A stretch of DNA of 18,372 bases from Anaerolinea sp. (GTDB lineage Bacteria > Chloroflexota > Anaerolineae > Anaerolineales > Anaerolineaceae), in NCBI GenBank assembly GCA_020216845.1, contig JAIWNK010000097.1, positions 1 through 18,372 of the forward strand. The letters are read 5' to 3'. A program made the translations under genes and the position numbers. Shown piece by piece: positions 1 to 8,516 of this stretch. The notes under the pieces are model-generated. The model was not told the DNA's origin. It ran no database searches and was given only the letters and a program-made list of their open reading frames with translations. The stretch's first letter is position 1. Each line of letters starts with the position of its first letter.

Positions 1-1
1 C

Positions 2-1897
2 CTGCTCACGGGTCTCAATCAACATGTTGGCAATTGGACCGGAAAAACCATCGAACAAAAAACTGGTCAATTCACCCATGCCGGTCGAACCTACCAGATT
101 GTGGACTTGCCCGGCACCTATAGCCTGACCGCCAACTCGGAAGAAGAACGCCTGGCGCGCGAATATATTTTGCAAGAGCAGCCCGATTTGGTCATTGTCG
201 TCGTAGACGCAGCAACCCTGGAACGCAACCTTTATCTGCTAGCAGAAATTCTGCTCCTGCCTGCACCAGTTGTATTGGCGCTCAACATGATGGATGTTGC
301 CCGTCAGGAAGGTATTCAAGTCGAGCCAGATGTGCTCCAAAGCGCCCTTGGCATTCCGGTCATCCCCATGTCAGCCAGTCGTGGCCAGGGCATCAACACA
401 CTCATCGAAACTGCCACGCAATTGCTTGATGGCAAAATCGCCTATCAACCACGTCGGCCATCCATCTTGCCCGCACACCAATCTGTGTTGAACACCCTCA
501 CCACACAGCTAACCCCCTTTGTCCCAACGCCCTATCCCCCCGAATGGGTCGCCCTCAAATTGCTTGAAGGCGATGAAGAAATAACCAGCTTGATGAAAAA
601 TCTCGTCCCTGCTCAAGAATGGGAAAAAATTGGCGCCCTGCTCTACCAACATGAAGATGCCATCCTTGATATTGCTGGCGCTCGCTACGAATGGATTGCC
701 CGCATGGTACGCGCTGCCATTGTTCAGCCCCAGGTAACCCGCGTGGGCCTAACAGCCCGCCTCGATCGCATCCTGACCCATCCCTTCTGGGGCACCCTGT
801 CTCTCATTCTTATCTTAGGCAGCGTTTTCTGGCTTACCTACACCATCGGCAGCCCGCTGCAAAATTGGCTCAGCGCTCAGGTCAACCTGCTTGCAGATTT
901 GTTGCGCACATGGATGACCCCCGCTCCACCCTGGCTGACCGAAATGCTTGCTTCTGGGGTATTGGGCGGCTTGGGCATGGTGCTAACCTTCTTGCCTATC
1001 CTGGCAATTTTTTATGCCACCCTCGGCCTGCTCGAAGATACCGGTTACCTGGCGCGTGCCGCCTACCTCAGTGATCGTTGGATGCATCAACTGGGCTTGC
1101 ATGGCAAGAGCTTTCTCCCCATCTTGCTTGGCTTTGGTTGCAATGTTCCAGCCGTATTCGGCACTCGCATCATCGAATCGCCCCGTGCCCGCCTGCTAAC
1201 CACCTTGTTGATTCCCTTCATTCCCTGCACGGCTCGCATGGCAGTCATCGCCATCCTGACACCCCTCTTCTTCCCCAACAACGCCGCCCTCGTCACCTGG
1301 GCCCTGGTCGGCAGCAACTTGCTTTTGCTTGCCATCTTAGGATGGTTGCTGCATCATTTCGCCTTTCAAGATGAGCACATGGCCTTCATCATGGAACTTC
1401 CTCTGTACCACCTGCCCAATCTCAAAACCATTGGGCTGTACATCTGGCATAATCTGATCAGCTTCCTGGAAAAAGCCGGCAAAGTCATCCTGCTTGCTTC
1501 ACTGCTCGTCTGGGTCTTCTCCTACTTTCCCACCGGTCAGGTGCAGAGCAGCTACCTGGGTCAGGTTGGCCAATGGCTTGAACCGTTGGGGCACAGCATG
1601 GGCATTCCCTGGCAAGCGCTCATCGCCATTCTCACCAGTGTAGCCGCCAAAGAAAACACCATCGCCACCCTGGGCGTCTTATACGGCGACCTGAACAACC
1701 TATCCCAACAAATCGCCCCCCAAGCCGGTTTGGCCTTGCTCGTCTTCCAAATGTTATTCATCCCCTGCATTGGTACCCTGGCCGCCATTTATCAAGAAAC
1801 CCGCTCATTCAAATGGACTGCGTTCAGCATCATCCTCACCCTTTTTCTCTCCATTACCGCCGCCATCCTCGTCTATCAAATCGGGAGCCTTTTCTAA
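2..1897 (+). CDS. feoB: Ferrous iron transport protein B, 5'-truncated by the window edge
   Basis: FeoB is the inner-membrane Fe(II) transporter with an N-terminal GTPase domain. The frame is open from base 2, so 631 residues are visible. The P-loop (G1) and the true start lie upstream of the window. Visible G-domain motifs are GNWTGKT (switch I region, near base 35), DLPGTYSL (G3, base 104), NMMD (the G4 equivalent) and SASRGQGI (G5). A helical cytosolic region follows, then the membrane domain with Gate-type signatures: GFGCNVPAVFGTRII, the Cys-containing IPCTAR, AAKENTIATLGVLYG, and FIPCIGTLAAIYQET near the C-terminus. The length is consistent with a complete C-terminal half. It is followed with a one-base overlap (TAATG) by a FeoC-like gene, supporting a feo operon. 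FeoA, if present, would lie upstream. The GTG at base 101 falls inside the conserved G3 region and is not the start. Confidence 0.97.
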   Translation: MLTGLNQHVGNWTGKTIEQKTGQFTHAGRTYQIVDLPGTYSLTANSEEERLAREYILQEQPDLVIVVVDAATLERNLYLLAEILLLPAPVVLALNMMDVARQEGIQVEPDVLQSALGIPVIPMSASRGQGINTLIETATQLLDGKIAYQPRRPSILPAHQSVLNTLTTQLTPFVPTPYPPEWVALKLLEGDEEITSLMKNLVPAQEWEKIGALLYQHEDAILDIAGARYEWIARMVRAAIVQPQVTRVGLTARLDRILTHPFWGTLSLILILGSVFWLTYTIGSPLQNWLSAQVNLLADLLRTWMTPAPPWLTEMLASGVLGGLGMVLTFLPILAIFYATLGLLEDTGYLARAAYLSDRWMHQLGLHGKSFLPILLGFGCNVPAVFGTRIIESPRARLLTTLLIPFIPCTARMAVIAILTPLFFPNNAALVTWALVGSNLLLLAILGWLLHHFAFQDEHMAFIMELPLYHLPNLKTIGLYIWHNLISFLEKAGKVILLASLLVWVFSYFPTGQVQSSYLGQVGQWLEPLGHSMGIPWQALIAILTSVAAKENTIATLGVLYGDLNNLSQQIAPQAGLALLVFQMLFIPCIGTLAAIYQETRSFKWTAFSIILTLFLSITAAILVYQIGSLF

Positions 1898-2175
1898 TGC
1901 TCTGGCAACTCCTTCAACACATTGCGAGCGGTCAATCCAACACCATCACCAGTTTGGCCGCCAAACTACACACCACCCCAGCCATGATTACGCTTCTGGC
2001 CGAACGCCTCGTTGCCCTTGGCTACCTTCAAGAAAGCGCCCCTTCTACCACCTGCGCCCCCAACGCACCATCCTCAGCCCACTGCGCCGGATGTTCAGGC
2101 TGCCTGCTTGCAACTCCCCAACGCATCTGGAGCGTCACTGAAAAAGGCCTTCGCTCAGCTCAAACACCCCGTTAA
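1897..2175 (+). CDS. feoC: FeoC-like winged-helix protein with Cys cluster
   Basis: This 92-aa protein starts one base inside the feoB stop codon (TAATG), so translation is probably coupled. Residues 1-45 look like a small winged-helix domain, with a helix-turn-helix pattern around ITSLAAKLHTTPAMITLLAERL followed by a GYL turn and a late strand IWSVTEKG. Between the two lies a Cys-rich loop with C53, C63, C66 and C69 (C-x9-C-x2-C-x2-C). FeoC proteins are small winged-helix partners of FeoB, and in enterobacteria a similarly placed Cys loop binds an Fe-S cluster and affects FeoB stability. The context next to feoB and the Cys loop make this the best call. The spacing differs from the enterobacterial pattern, so ligation of an Fe-S cluster is an inference. 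Confidence 0.82.
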   Translation: MLWQLLQHIASGQSNTITSLAAKLHTTPAMITLLAERLVALGYLQESAPSTTCAPNAPSSAHCAGCSGCLLATPQRIWSVTEKGLRSAQTPR

Positions 2176-2182
2176 AATGTTG

Positions 2183-2188
2183 TATAAT
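2183..2188 (+). promoter_or_regulatory. Candidate -10 box (TATAAT) upstream of the Zn-ribbon/propeller gene
   Basis: A perfect TATAAT lies just after the feoC stop codon and 32 bases before the ATG at 2221. No convincing -35 hexamer is seen at 16-18 bp upstream. It would place transcription start near 2195 with a short leader. The call rests on the -10 and its position only. Confidence 0.4.
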
Positions 2189-2220
2189 CCACTCAACAAT
2201 CTATTTATGTGAGTCAGGTT

Positions 2221-3795
2221 ATGCCAGAAGCCATCCATTCGCTAAACTGTCCCTGCTGCGGCGCCCCCTTGCCCTCCACAGACCAACGTCACATCGTATG
2301 TCAGTATTGCAAAGCCACACTCAAGCTTCCAGAAGCTTCCCCAAACACGCCACAGCAAGTGATTGTGGTAACAACGAACTTACCACCCAAGGTCAAAGCC
2401 TCCTCACCCCCATTGTGGAAACTATGGCTGCTTGGATTGGTCATCATCAGCATCATTGGCGGCTGCCTTGCCATAGGAATTCTTTTCTCCACCAACAACA
2501 AAGATGCTTGGGTACCCAAGCTCAACGTTTGGTCTCTTGACCACCCCATTTTGATTCCCAACGAACCCTACAACGGACTGACCTCCCTGGTTTCATTTTC
2601 CGATTCTTCCCATCGTCTTGCCTATTTTGACTTCAATCAGGCCAATGCGCTACAATGGAAAAGCGAAAACCTGGAACAGCCAACCTATCGCATGACGCTG
2701 CAAGCAGCTGCCGGACGCATTTACCTGGCCGACGAAACCCGCCTGATTGCCTTTCAGCAAAGTGATGGCGCTCAACTCTGGCAGGCCACCCTCAACGATT
2801 TGTTACCAACCTCCTGCCGCACCTGCCTGCAAGCCAATGCCGAGCGCGTTATTGCGCTCACACAGCTCAACACATTGCAAGCATTCGACGCCGCAACCGG
2901 CCAATCGCTTTGGAGTGCAGGGCTTGCCCAACAGCCCCAAGGCACCTACCTGCTAAATGACCGTCTCGTCTACATAGACGAAGTAAACCAGACAGAGCAC
3001 ATCCAAATTGTAGATACACGCACCGGAAAAATTGAACACAGCCTGGAACCAACCTGCCCCAATCATAACTTCACCAACGACGTACAAACGCCCGAATCAG
3101 ACGATCCGCTAATCCCCGCTAGTGACCAGCAAAGCATCTACCTGCTCTATGGCTTTTGGGAACCCGCCTGCCTCGAAAAATGGGATGTGCAAACCGGTCA
3201 ACGCCTGTGGCAAACAACCCTGCCAGAAGACCTGGCACGCAACCAAGCCCACTTTGTGCAAACGAGTGATCAGCTCTTTCTTTCAGCCAAAAACGGCAAC
3301 GAAGTTTGGCGCATAGACGTTTCTTCCGGCCAGGCATCTCAAATTTTTCAAGCCGATGGGTATCAACTGCGCCCCATCGCCGCCCGAGACGACAAGCTCG
3401 TCATCCAGGCTGAACGCACACTTGGTTCAAAGCGCTACGAATTATGGACAATCCATGCCCAAACCGGTAAAAAACTCTGGCAAACCATCCCCAACGGCAC
3501 TCCCATAGAACCCGGCTCATCCGAAACCATCAATGGCCAAAATAAATTTGCCGCATTCCTGACCCCAGGTGGGCTCACTGTTTTGCAAGCTTTTGCAGAG
3601 CCGCAACGCATCGTTTTTGAAACCTTCAACCTGGAAACCGGAAACAGCAGTGGTCAAATGACATATGCCGTGCCTGAACAAAACATCTTCAGCGTCACTT
3701 TGCTTGGCTGGCAAAAAAATTATGTTTACCTTGCACAAACAAAGCTCAACATCTTTGATGTGAACACCGGTCAACCCATCGTCCAGTGGCCCTAA
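2221..3795 (+). CDS. Membrane-anchored PQQ-type beta-propeller protein with N-terminal zinc ribbon
   Basis: This 524-aa protein has an unusual order of parts. Residues 10-30 form a zinc ribbon (C10-x2-C13 ... C27-x2-C30). A linker follows, then one strong membrane helix (about 66-89), then an extracytoplasmic region of roughly 430 residues with about eight repeats of the PQQ/quinoprotein blade type. Recurring motifs are of the form 'D..TG..LW', such as SDGAQLWQATL, AATGQSLWSAGL, VQTGQRLWQTTL, AQTGKKLWQTI and VNTGQPIVQWP. Such propellers are usually protein-binding platforms, as in BamB; no catalytic PQQ residues are claimed. ATG 2221 is preferred because CAGG lies just upstream; an in-frame GTG at 2209 is possible. 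The next gene also encodes zinc ribbons, which hints at a shared role. Function is unknown. Ribbon in the cytoplasm and propeller outside is inferred from the single helix. Confidence 0.85.
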   Translation: MPEAIHSLNCPCCGAPLPSTDQRHIVCQYCKATLKLPEASPNTPQQVIVVTTNLPPKVKASSPPLWKLWLLGLVIISIIGGCLAIGILFSTNNKDAWVPKLNVWSLDHPILIPNEPYNGLTSLVSFSDSSHRLAYFDFNQANALQWKSENLEQPTYRMTLQAAAGRIYLADETRLIAFQQSDGAQLWQATLNDLLPTSCRTCLQANAERVIALTQLNTLQAFDAATGQSLWSAGLAQQPQGTYLLNDRLVYIDEVNQTEHIQIVDTRTGKIEHSLEPTCPNHNFTNDVQTPESDDPLIPASDQQSIYLLYGFWEPACLEKWDVQTGQRLWQTTLPEDLARNQAHFVQTSDQLFLSAKNGNEVWRIDVSSGQASQIFQADGYQLRPIAARDDKLVIQAERTLGSKRYELWTIHAQTGKKLWQTIPNGTPIEPGSSETINGQNKFAAFLTPGGLTVLQAFAEPQRIVFETFNLETGNSSGQMTYAVPEQNIFSVTLLGWQKNYVYLAQTKLNIFDVNTGQPIVQWP

Positions 3796-3808
3796 GCGCA
3801 AACTGGGG

Positions 3809-3814
3809 TATAAT
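3809..3814 (+). promoter_or_regulatory. Candidate -10 box (TATAAT) for the multi-zinc-ribbon gene
   Basis: A perfect TATAAT lies 14 bases after the preceding stop codon and 27 bases before ATG 3841. It is followed by a purine-rich Shine-Dalgarno (AGGAAAGGA, about 3825-3833). A -35 match is not evident. Together with the similar box at 2183 it suggests each Zn-ribbon gene has its own start site. Confidence 0.45.
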
Positions 3815-3840
3815 CAGCTCACCCAGGAAAGGAACAGACC

Positions 3841-4488
3841 ATGTGTGCGATTCAATTTGTCAACAACTATAGTGATCTGAGCACCGATCGCGGTTTTCAA
3901 TTCGAATTTCACTGCAATCGCTGCGGTACCGGATACCGAACTCGCTTTCAAGCATGGGGGGTTAGCAATGTCAGTGGAGCGCTCAATGCTGCCAGCAGCC
4001 TGCTGGGCGGCATCTTCAATCAGGCAGCGGACCTGGGCGAACGCGTTCGCTCTGCTGGCTGGCAAAAAGCTCATGACAACGCCTTTGAAGAAGCAATTGA
4101 AGAATTGCGCCCTCAATTCATCCAATGCCCCCATTGCTCCCAATGGGTCTGCCGCGAACACTGTTGGAATAAAAACCGCAACCTATGCAAAAGTTGCGCC
4201 CCCGACCTGGGAGTAGAAATGGCCGCGGCCCAATCTTCACGCGCAGTTGAAGCCGTGTGGACCAACGCGACTCCGTCTGAAGAAGACCAACGCACCACCT
4301 CCACCGGTTGGAACCAAACCATTCAAGCATCCTGTCCATCCTGCAACGAATCCCTACCCAGCGCCACCATCAAATTCTGCCCCAATTGCGGTGCCAAAAT
4401 ACAAAGAGAACGCCATTGCACCGAGTGTGGCGCCAAAATCGCCCCTGGCGCCAAATTCTGCTCCGAATGTGGCACCCCCGCGGCTTAA
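3841..4488 (+). CDS. Multi-zinc-ribbon protein, function unknown
   Basis: This 215-aa soluble protein is built almost entirely of zinc knuckles. C25/C28 (CNRC) and C96/C99 (CPHC), C104/C108 and C116/C119 make a first cluster. Between them lies a Gly/Ala-rich helical segment (about 45-92). After a polar linker come two C-terminal double-Cys ribbons: C165/C168 with C180/C183, and C193/C196 with C207/C210. The last two follow the pattern of the zinc-ribbon/DZR tails common in bacteria (FCPNCGAKI, KFCSECGTP). There is no membrane segment or signal peptide. The start is well supported by AGGAAAGGA seven bases upstream. It follows a propeller protein that also carries a zinc ribbon. mutS begins 21 bases downstream. 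I do not recognise a characterised homologue; a scaffold or protein-binding role is only a guess. Confidence 0.85.
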   Translation: MCAIQFVNNYSDLSTDRGFQFEFHCNRCGTGYRTRFQAWGVSNVSGALNAASSLLGGIFNQAADLGERVRSAGWQKAHDNAFEEAIEELRPQFIQCPHCSQWVCREHCWNKNRNLCKSCAPDLGVEMAAAQSSRAVEAVWTNATPSEEDQRTTSTGWNQTIQASCPSCNESLPSATIKFCPNCGAKIQRERHCTECGAKIAPGAKFCSECGTPAA

Positions 4489-4509
4489 TTTCCTTCACTT
4501 CTGACACGC

Positions 4510-7089
4510 ATGACCACCGACGACGTTACCCCCATTCGACAACAATATCTCGAAATTAAACGTCAATACCCCAACGCAATTCTCTTTTTTCGTTTGGGTG
4601 ACTTTTACGAAACTTTCGATCAGGACGCTGAAACCACCTCGCGCGAGCTTGACCTTGTCCTCACCTCGCGCCCCGTGGCGCGCGGCACGCGTGTGCCCAT
4701 GGCAGGCATTCCCTACCATGCGGTCGAAAACTATCTGGCCCGCCTGATTGAAAAGGGCTATCACGTCGCCATTTGTGAACAAGTCGGTGAACAGCCGATT
4801 AAAGGCCTCTTTCCACGACAGGTCGTGCGCGTCGTTACCCCCGGCACCATCGTCGAACCCGGTCTACTCAAAGGAGACCGCAACAACTACCTGGCCAGCA
4901 TTGTGCAAACCGAAGACCGGGCTGCCATTGCCTATGCCGACATTACCACCGGCGAATTTGCCGTTGCCGAGCTCGAAGGCTCCGATACCGCCGCTCAATT
5001 GCGCGCCGAGTGTCTGCGCCTGCATGTGAGTGAAGTGCTCCTGCCTGAAAACGCACCTGCCCCCGATGGCACTTCACTTCACCTTTCGCACTGGCCTGCC
5101 TGGCGATTTGAGCCGGGGCGCTGCCAGCAAACGCTGCAAAAACATTTTCAGGTCGCCGCATTGGATGGGTTTGGCCTGCGCGGCATGACGCTTGCCATAC
5201 AAGCTGCCGGAGCCCTGCTCCAATACCTGCAAGAAACCCAACCCGCGGCGCTCAACCTGCTCAACAGCCTGTCCACCTACTCACTTAACGACTTCATGAC
5301 GCTCGATGCAGCCACCCGGCGCAACCTGGAATTAACCGAAACCATCCGCACCGGGGAAGTCAACGGCTCATTGTTGGGCGTCCTTGACCACAGCATCACG
5401 CCCATGGGCAAACGCCTGATTCGCCAATGGGTCAGCAAACCCCTGCTCAGCCAGGCTGCCATTGAGGCCCGTCAAGATGGCGTCGCCTTTTTCCTCACAT
5501 CAGGCCTGCTGCGCTCCGAATTGCGCAACGCATTGCGCCCCTTAAACGACCTGGAACGCCTCACCAATCGCATCCTCTCTGGCCATGCCACCCCGCGCGA
5601 CCTGCAAGCCCTGCGCTCCACCCTGCAAGGCTTGCCCGCCTTGCACAGCGCCTTACAAGCTGCCCCAACGCATCCAACAGCACTGCAAAACCTGCTTGCC
5701 CATCTCCATCTTTGTCAACAAGAGCGAACCCTGCTAGAAGCGGCTATCAGCGATGACCCGCCTGCCACACTGCAAAATCCCGGCGTCATTCGCCCCGGCT
5801 ACTCTGCCGAGCTGGACGACATCATCGAATCTTCACGCCATGCCCGTCAATGGATTGCCAACCTTGAAAGCGTTGAACGCCAACGAACTGGCATCAAGAA
5901 CCTCAAAGTTGGCTACAACAAAGTCTTTGGCTATTACATTGAAATCACCAACAGCAACACCGATATGGTACCGGCGGAATATATTCGCAAACAGACCCTG
6001 GTGAACGCTGAACGCTACATCACACCTCAAATGAAAGAATATGAGGCACTCGTCCTCAATGCGGAAGAACGCATCCGCGACGTTGAAGGGCGCATCTTTC
6101 GACAAGTCTGCACACAAATTGGCAATGCCACCCGCACCCTGCTTGAAACAGCCCGTACCATTGCCGAACTGGACGCCCTGGCTGCACTCGCTGAAGCTGC
6201 CGCCATTGGCGGTTACGTCCGCCCCCAAATTACCAACGATGCCTGTCTTGAAATTCAGGCTGGAAGACACCCCGTTGTCGAACGAACACGAACCGCCGAA
6301 CGCTTCGTCCCGAACGATGCCTGTTTTGAAGAAGGCGAAATTGTCCGTCTCATTACCGGCCCCAACATGAGCGGCAAATCCACCTTCCTGCGTCAGGTGG
6401 CGCTGATTGTGCTCATGGCCCAAATTGGCAGCTTCGTTCCCGCCCAATCCGCACGCATTGGCCTGGTAGACCGCATCTTTACCCGCATTGGAGCGCAAGA
6501 TGAAATTCACGCCGGTCAATCCACCTTCATGGTGGAAATGATCGAGGCCGCGAACATCCTTCATCATGCCACCCCGCGCAGCCTACTCATCCTCGACGAA
6601 ATCGGGCGCGGCACCAGCACCTACGACGGCCTTTCCATCGCCTGGGCCATCATCGAATACATTCACAATCACCCGCAACTACGCGCCCGCACCCTGTTTG
6701 CCACTCACTACCACGAATTGACCCAGTTATCAGAGCTTCTACCGGGCGTGCGCAATTACAATGTCGCCGTCAGCGAAACCCAAGGACAGGTCATCTTCTT
6801 ACACAAAATCATCCCCGGCGGCGCCGACCGTTCCTACGGCATCCACGTTGCCCAACTTGCCGGTTTGCCCCGCCCGGTCATTCAACGCGCCAGTCAAATC
6901 CTGCAAGAGCTTGAAGCGTCCTCGGGCAAAGCAGTCCACCTTAACCCCACTTTACCCCAACAAATGGCGCTCTTTCCAGAAACCAACCCATTGCGCGAGG
7001 AACTTCAGGCTTTGGACATCAACACCCTCTCGCCCATTGAAGCGCTTAACAAATTGTACGAGTGGAAGCGCAAATATACCGCCGCCTAA
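4510..7089 (+). CDS. mutS: DNA mismatch repair protein MutS
   Basis: This 859-aa protein is the usual size for bacterial MutS1. MutS binds mispairs and small loops and, in an ATP-dependent way, recruits MutL. The mismatch-reading Phe-x-Glu motif is present as F32-Y33-E34 within FFRLGDFYE. The connector, core and clamp regions follow in the normal order; the clamp/core motif GYNKVFGYYIEITNSN lies around bases 5911-5958. The ATPase domain has Walker A GPNMSGKST (617-625), Walker B ending in D696-E697, and the signature GRGTSTYDG (699-707), followed by the ATHYHEL switch motif. The C-terminus ends in PIEALNKLYEWK, typical of MutS. No Shine-Dalgarno is visible before ATG 4510, but the N-terminus matches the family and there is no better start. 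The stop codon overlaps that of the convergent gene by 4 bp. Confidence 0.98.
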   Translation: MTTDDVTPIRQQYLEIKRQYPNAILFFRLGDFYETFDQDAETTSRELDLVLTSRPVARGTRVPMAGIPYHAVENYLARLIEKGYHVAICEQVGEQPIKGLFPRQVVRVVTPGTIVEPGLLKGDRNNYLASIVQTEDRAAIAYADITTGEFAVAELEGSDTAAQLRAECLRLHVSEVLLPENAPAPDGTSLHLSHWPAWRFEPGRCQQTLQKHFQVAALDGFGLRGMTLAIQAAGALLQYLQETQPAALNLLNSLSTYSLNDFMTLDAATRRNLELTETIRTGEVNGSLLGVLDHSITPMGKRLIRQWVSKPLLSQAAIEARQDGVAFFLTSGLLRSELRNALRPLNDLERLTNRILSGHATPRDLQALRSTLQGLPALHSALQAAPTHPTALQNLLAHLHLCQQERTLLEAAISDDPPATLQNPGVIRPGYSAELDDIIESSRHARQWIANLESVERQRTGIKNLKVGYNKVFGYYIEITNSNTDMVPAEYIRKQTLVNAERYITPQMKEYEALVLNAEERIRDVEGRIFRQVCTQIGNATRTLLETARTIAELDALAALAEAAAIGGYVRPQITNDACLEIQAGRHPVVERTRTAERFVPNDACFEEGEIVRLITGPNMSGKSTFLRQVALIVLMAQIGSFVPAQSARIGLVDRIFTRIGAQDEIHAGQSTFMVEMIEAANILHHATPRSLLILDEIGRGTSTYDGLSIAWAIIEYIHNHPQLRARTLFATHYHELTQLSELLPGVRNYNVAVSETQGQVIFLHKIIPGGADRSYGIHVAQLAGLPRPVIQRASQILQELEASSGKAVHLNPTLPQQMALFPETNPLREELQALDINTLSPIEALNKLYEWKRKYTAA

Positions 7090-8516
7090 CCCGGCACCCA
7101 AACCATATAGCGCAAACGCTCAAAATATTCACGCGCCCGCCGCAATCGCTCCTGAAAGACCACATCGGCCCGCAACCCCGTCACCCAACTTTGCACCGGG
7201 TAAAACCATTGTTGTGCCTTTCCTGAGAGATCCACACCCGTCGCCACATAGGTCAGCCAAATCGCCTGCGCTGCGTAAGCAACAACATTCCGCGGTTCAA
7301 TCCGATCAAAATCCTCAAAGAACCATCCACACGACGTAAACATACGCATACGCTCATGCTGCGCCGTCAACAGCATATCAATCCGTGAAAGCTGTTCTTC
7401 GCTCAACGAGCGCCCAGAAATCAGCCGGGTGAGGCTGCTCAACGACGTATTGCCAAGCAACACATGAATATACTGATTGCGCAACTGCCACACATCGCCC
7501 ACCAACGGCTGCACCCTCGAAACATACACCTCATCAATCGCCTGCGCGACAAAGTTCAATGCCTGCCGTAAATAAGCTTTCCATTCACCATGCGGCGTAC
7601 AACCACAATGCCCCGCCCAGCGCAAAATGCCATGATGACAACTCCAGGATGTGCCATTGCGAATGCGCACAACCCGCTGCGGTTTATGATCTTGCAACCA
7701 TTGTGCCGGGAAGGTGGCAAAAGGCAGCGAATCATTGCCCACCTTACCAGTCAAATAGGCCAGGAACTTATCCCGAAAAGGCTGATGATGTCCATACAGC
7801 TCGCCATCAGAAGCCATCAGCACAAACTGAGCCTCATCGCTTGTGCGGAACTGCCCACGCAAAATATTACGGTAAAACTCATCTGCATTGCTCGTCGCTG
7901 CCGGGTCAAAGCTAATTCGCGAACTCAATTCCGGCTGATAGAAAAACACCACCATGCGTTTGCCACTATTCAGCTCCACCCAATAAGGCTGCGTAATGTC
8001 CAAATCATCCCCTTCCGCCTGCCATGGAGCCAAAATAGTGAACTGAATTCCACAATCAGCCAACACCCCCAAGGTTTCTTCATCCACAGCAGTCTCTGGC
8101 AACCACATCCCCATCGGCGAATGCCCAAACCGCTTCTCGTAATCGGCAATCCCCCACAACACTTCACTGATTTTGTCATGTCGAGCAGCCAACGGTAAAA
8201 TGGTGTGATGATACGCTTGCGCCAAAGCATTGCTCACCCCATAACGGCGCATCGTGCGCCGCTCCTGCGCCAAAATCATCTCCACTGTTTCCGGATGACG
8301 CAACGCCATCCAGTTAAACAGCGTTGGCCCAATATTGAAACTGATCCGCTCAAAATTGCCCAATTCTGCATTGGGACGATAACAATGATCGTGGATTCGT
8401 TCGTTCCAGTTTGGATAAGGTGCAGCGCCCTGCTCTTGAGGAATTTCACCAGTCAACGGGTCTTCGCGTGCCGGTTGATAAAAATGCCCATGCACACAAA
8501 AAGCCTGTTCCCTCAT
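7086..8516 (-). CDS. GH57-family glycoside hydrolase-like protein (short DUF3536 type)
   Basis: This 476-aa protein belongs to the glycoside hydrolase 57 superfamily, whose members act on alpha-glucans through a seven-stranded barrel. Region 1 is seen as VHGHFYQP (8-15). Region 3 is GMWLPETAVD, placing the likely nucleophile at E141. Region 4 is ASDGELYGHH, placing the likely acid/base at D237. The segment NGTSWSCHHGILRWAGHCGC (288-306) matches what I recall of DUF3536 proteins. Those are usually about 800 aa, so this is a short form lacking most of the C-terminal half. There is no signal peptide, so it should be cytoplasmic. It overlaps the upstream SDR gene by ATGA (8513-8516), implying coupled translation. 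Alpha-glucan as substrate is inferred from the family; the exact reaction is unknown. Confidence 0.87.
   Translation of the reverse strand: MREQAFCVHGHFYQPAREDPLTGEIPQEQGAAPYPNWNERIHDHCYRPNAELGNFERISFNIGPTLFNWMALRHPETVEMILAQERRTMRRYGVSNALAQAYHHTILPLAARHDKISEVLWGIADYEKRFGHSPMGMWLPETAVDEETLGVLADCGIQFTILAPWQAEGDDLDITQPYWVELNSGKRMVVFFYQPELSSRISFDPAATSNADEFYRNILRGQFRTSDEAQFVLMASDGELYGHHQPFRDKFLAYLTGKVGNDSLPFATFPAQWLQDHKPQRVVRIRNGTSWSCHHGILRWAGHCGCTPHGEWKAYLRQALNFVAQAIDEVYVSRVQPLVGDVWQLRNQYIHVLLGNTSLSSLTRLISGRSLSEEQLSRIDMLLTAQHERMRMFTSCGWFFEDFDRIEPRNVVAYAAQAIWLTYVATGVDLSGKAQQWFYPVQSWVTGLRADVVFQERLRRAREYFERLRYMVWVPG

Noticed and set aside
3814..4161. Leftward open frame opposite the multi-zinc-ribbon gene
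   Set aside because: It has no Shine-Dalgarno support and covers a promoter and Shine-Dalgarno of the rightward gene.
5833..6567. Long leftward open frame (244 aa) opposite mutS
   Set aside because: It lies wholly under the MutS core and ATPase region, has no recognisable domain, and reflects codon bias on the other strand.
7590..8198. Rightward open frame of 202 aa opposite the GH57-like gene
   Set aside because: No domain or start signal; the leftward frame has the GH57 catalytic motifs.
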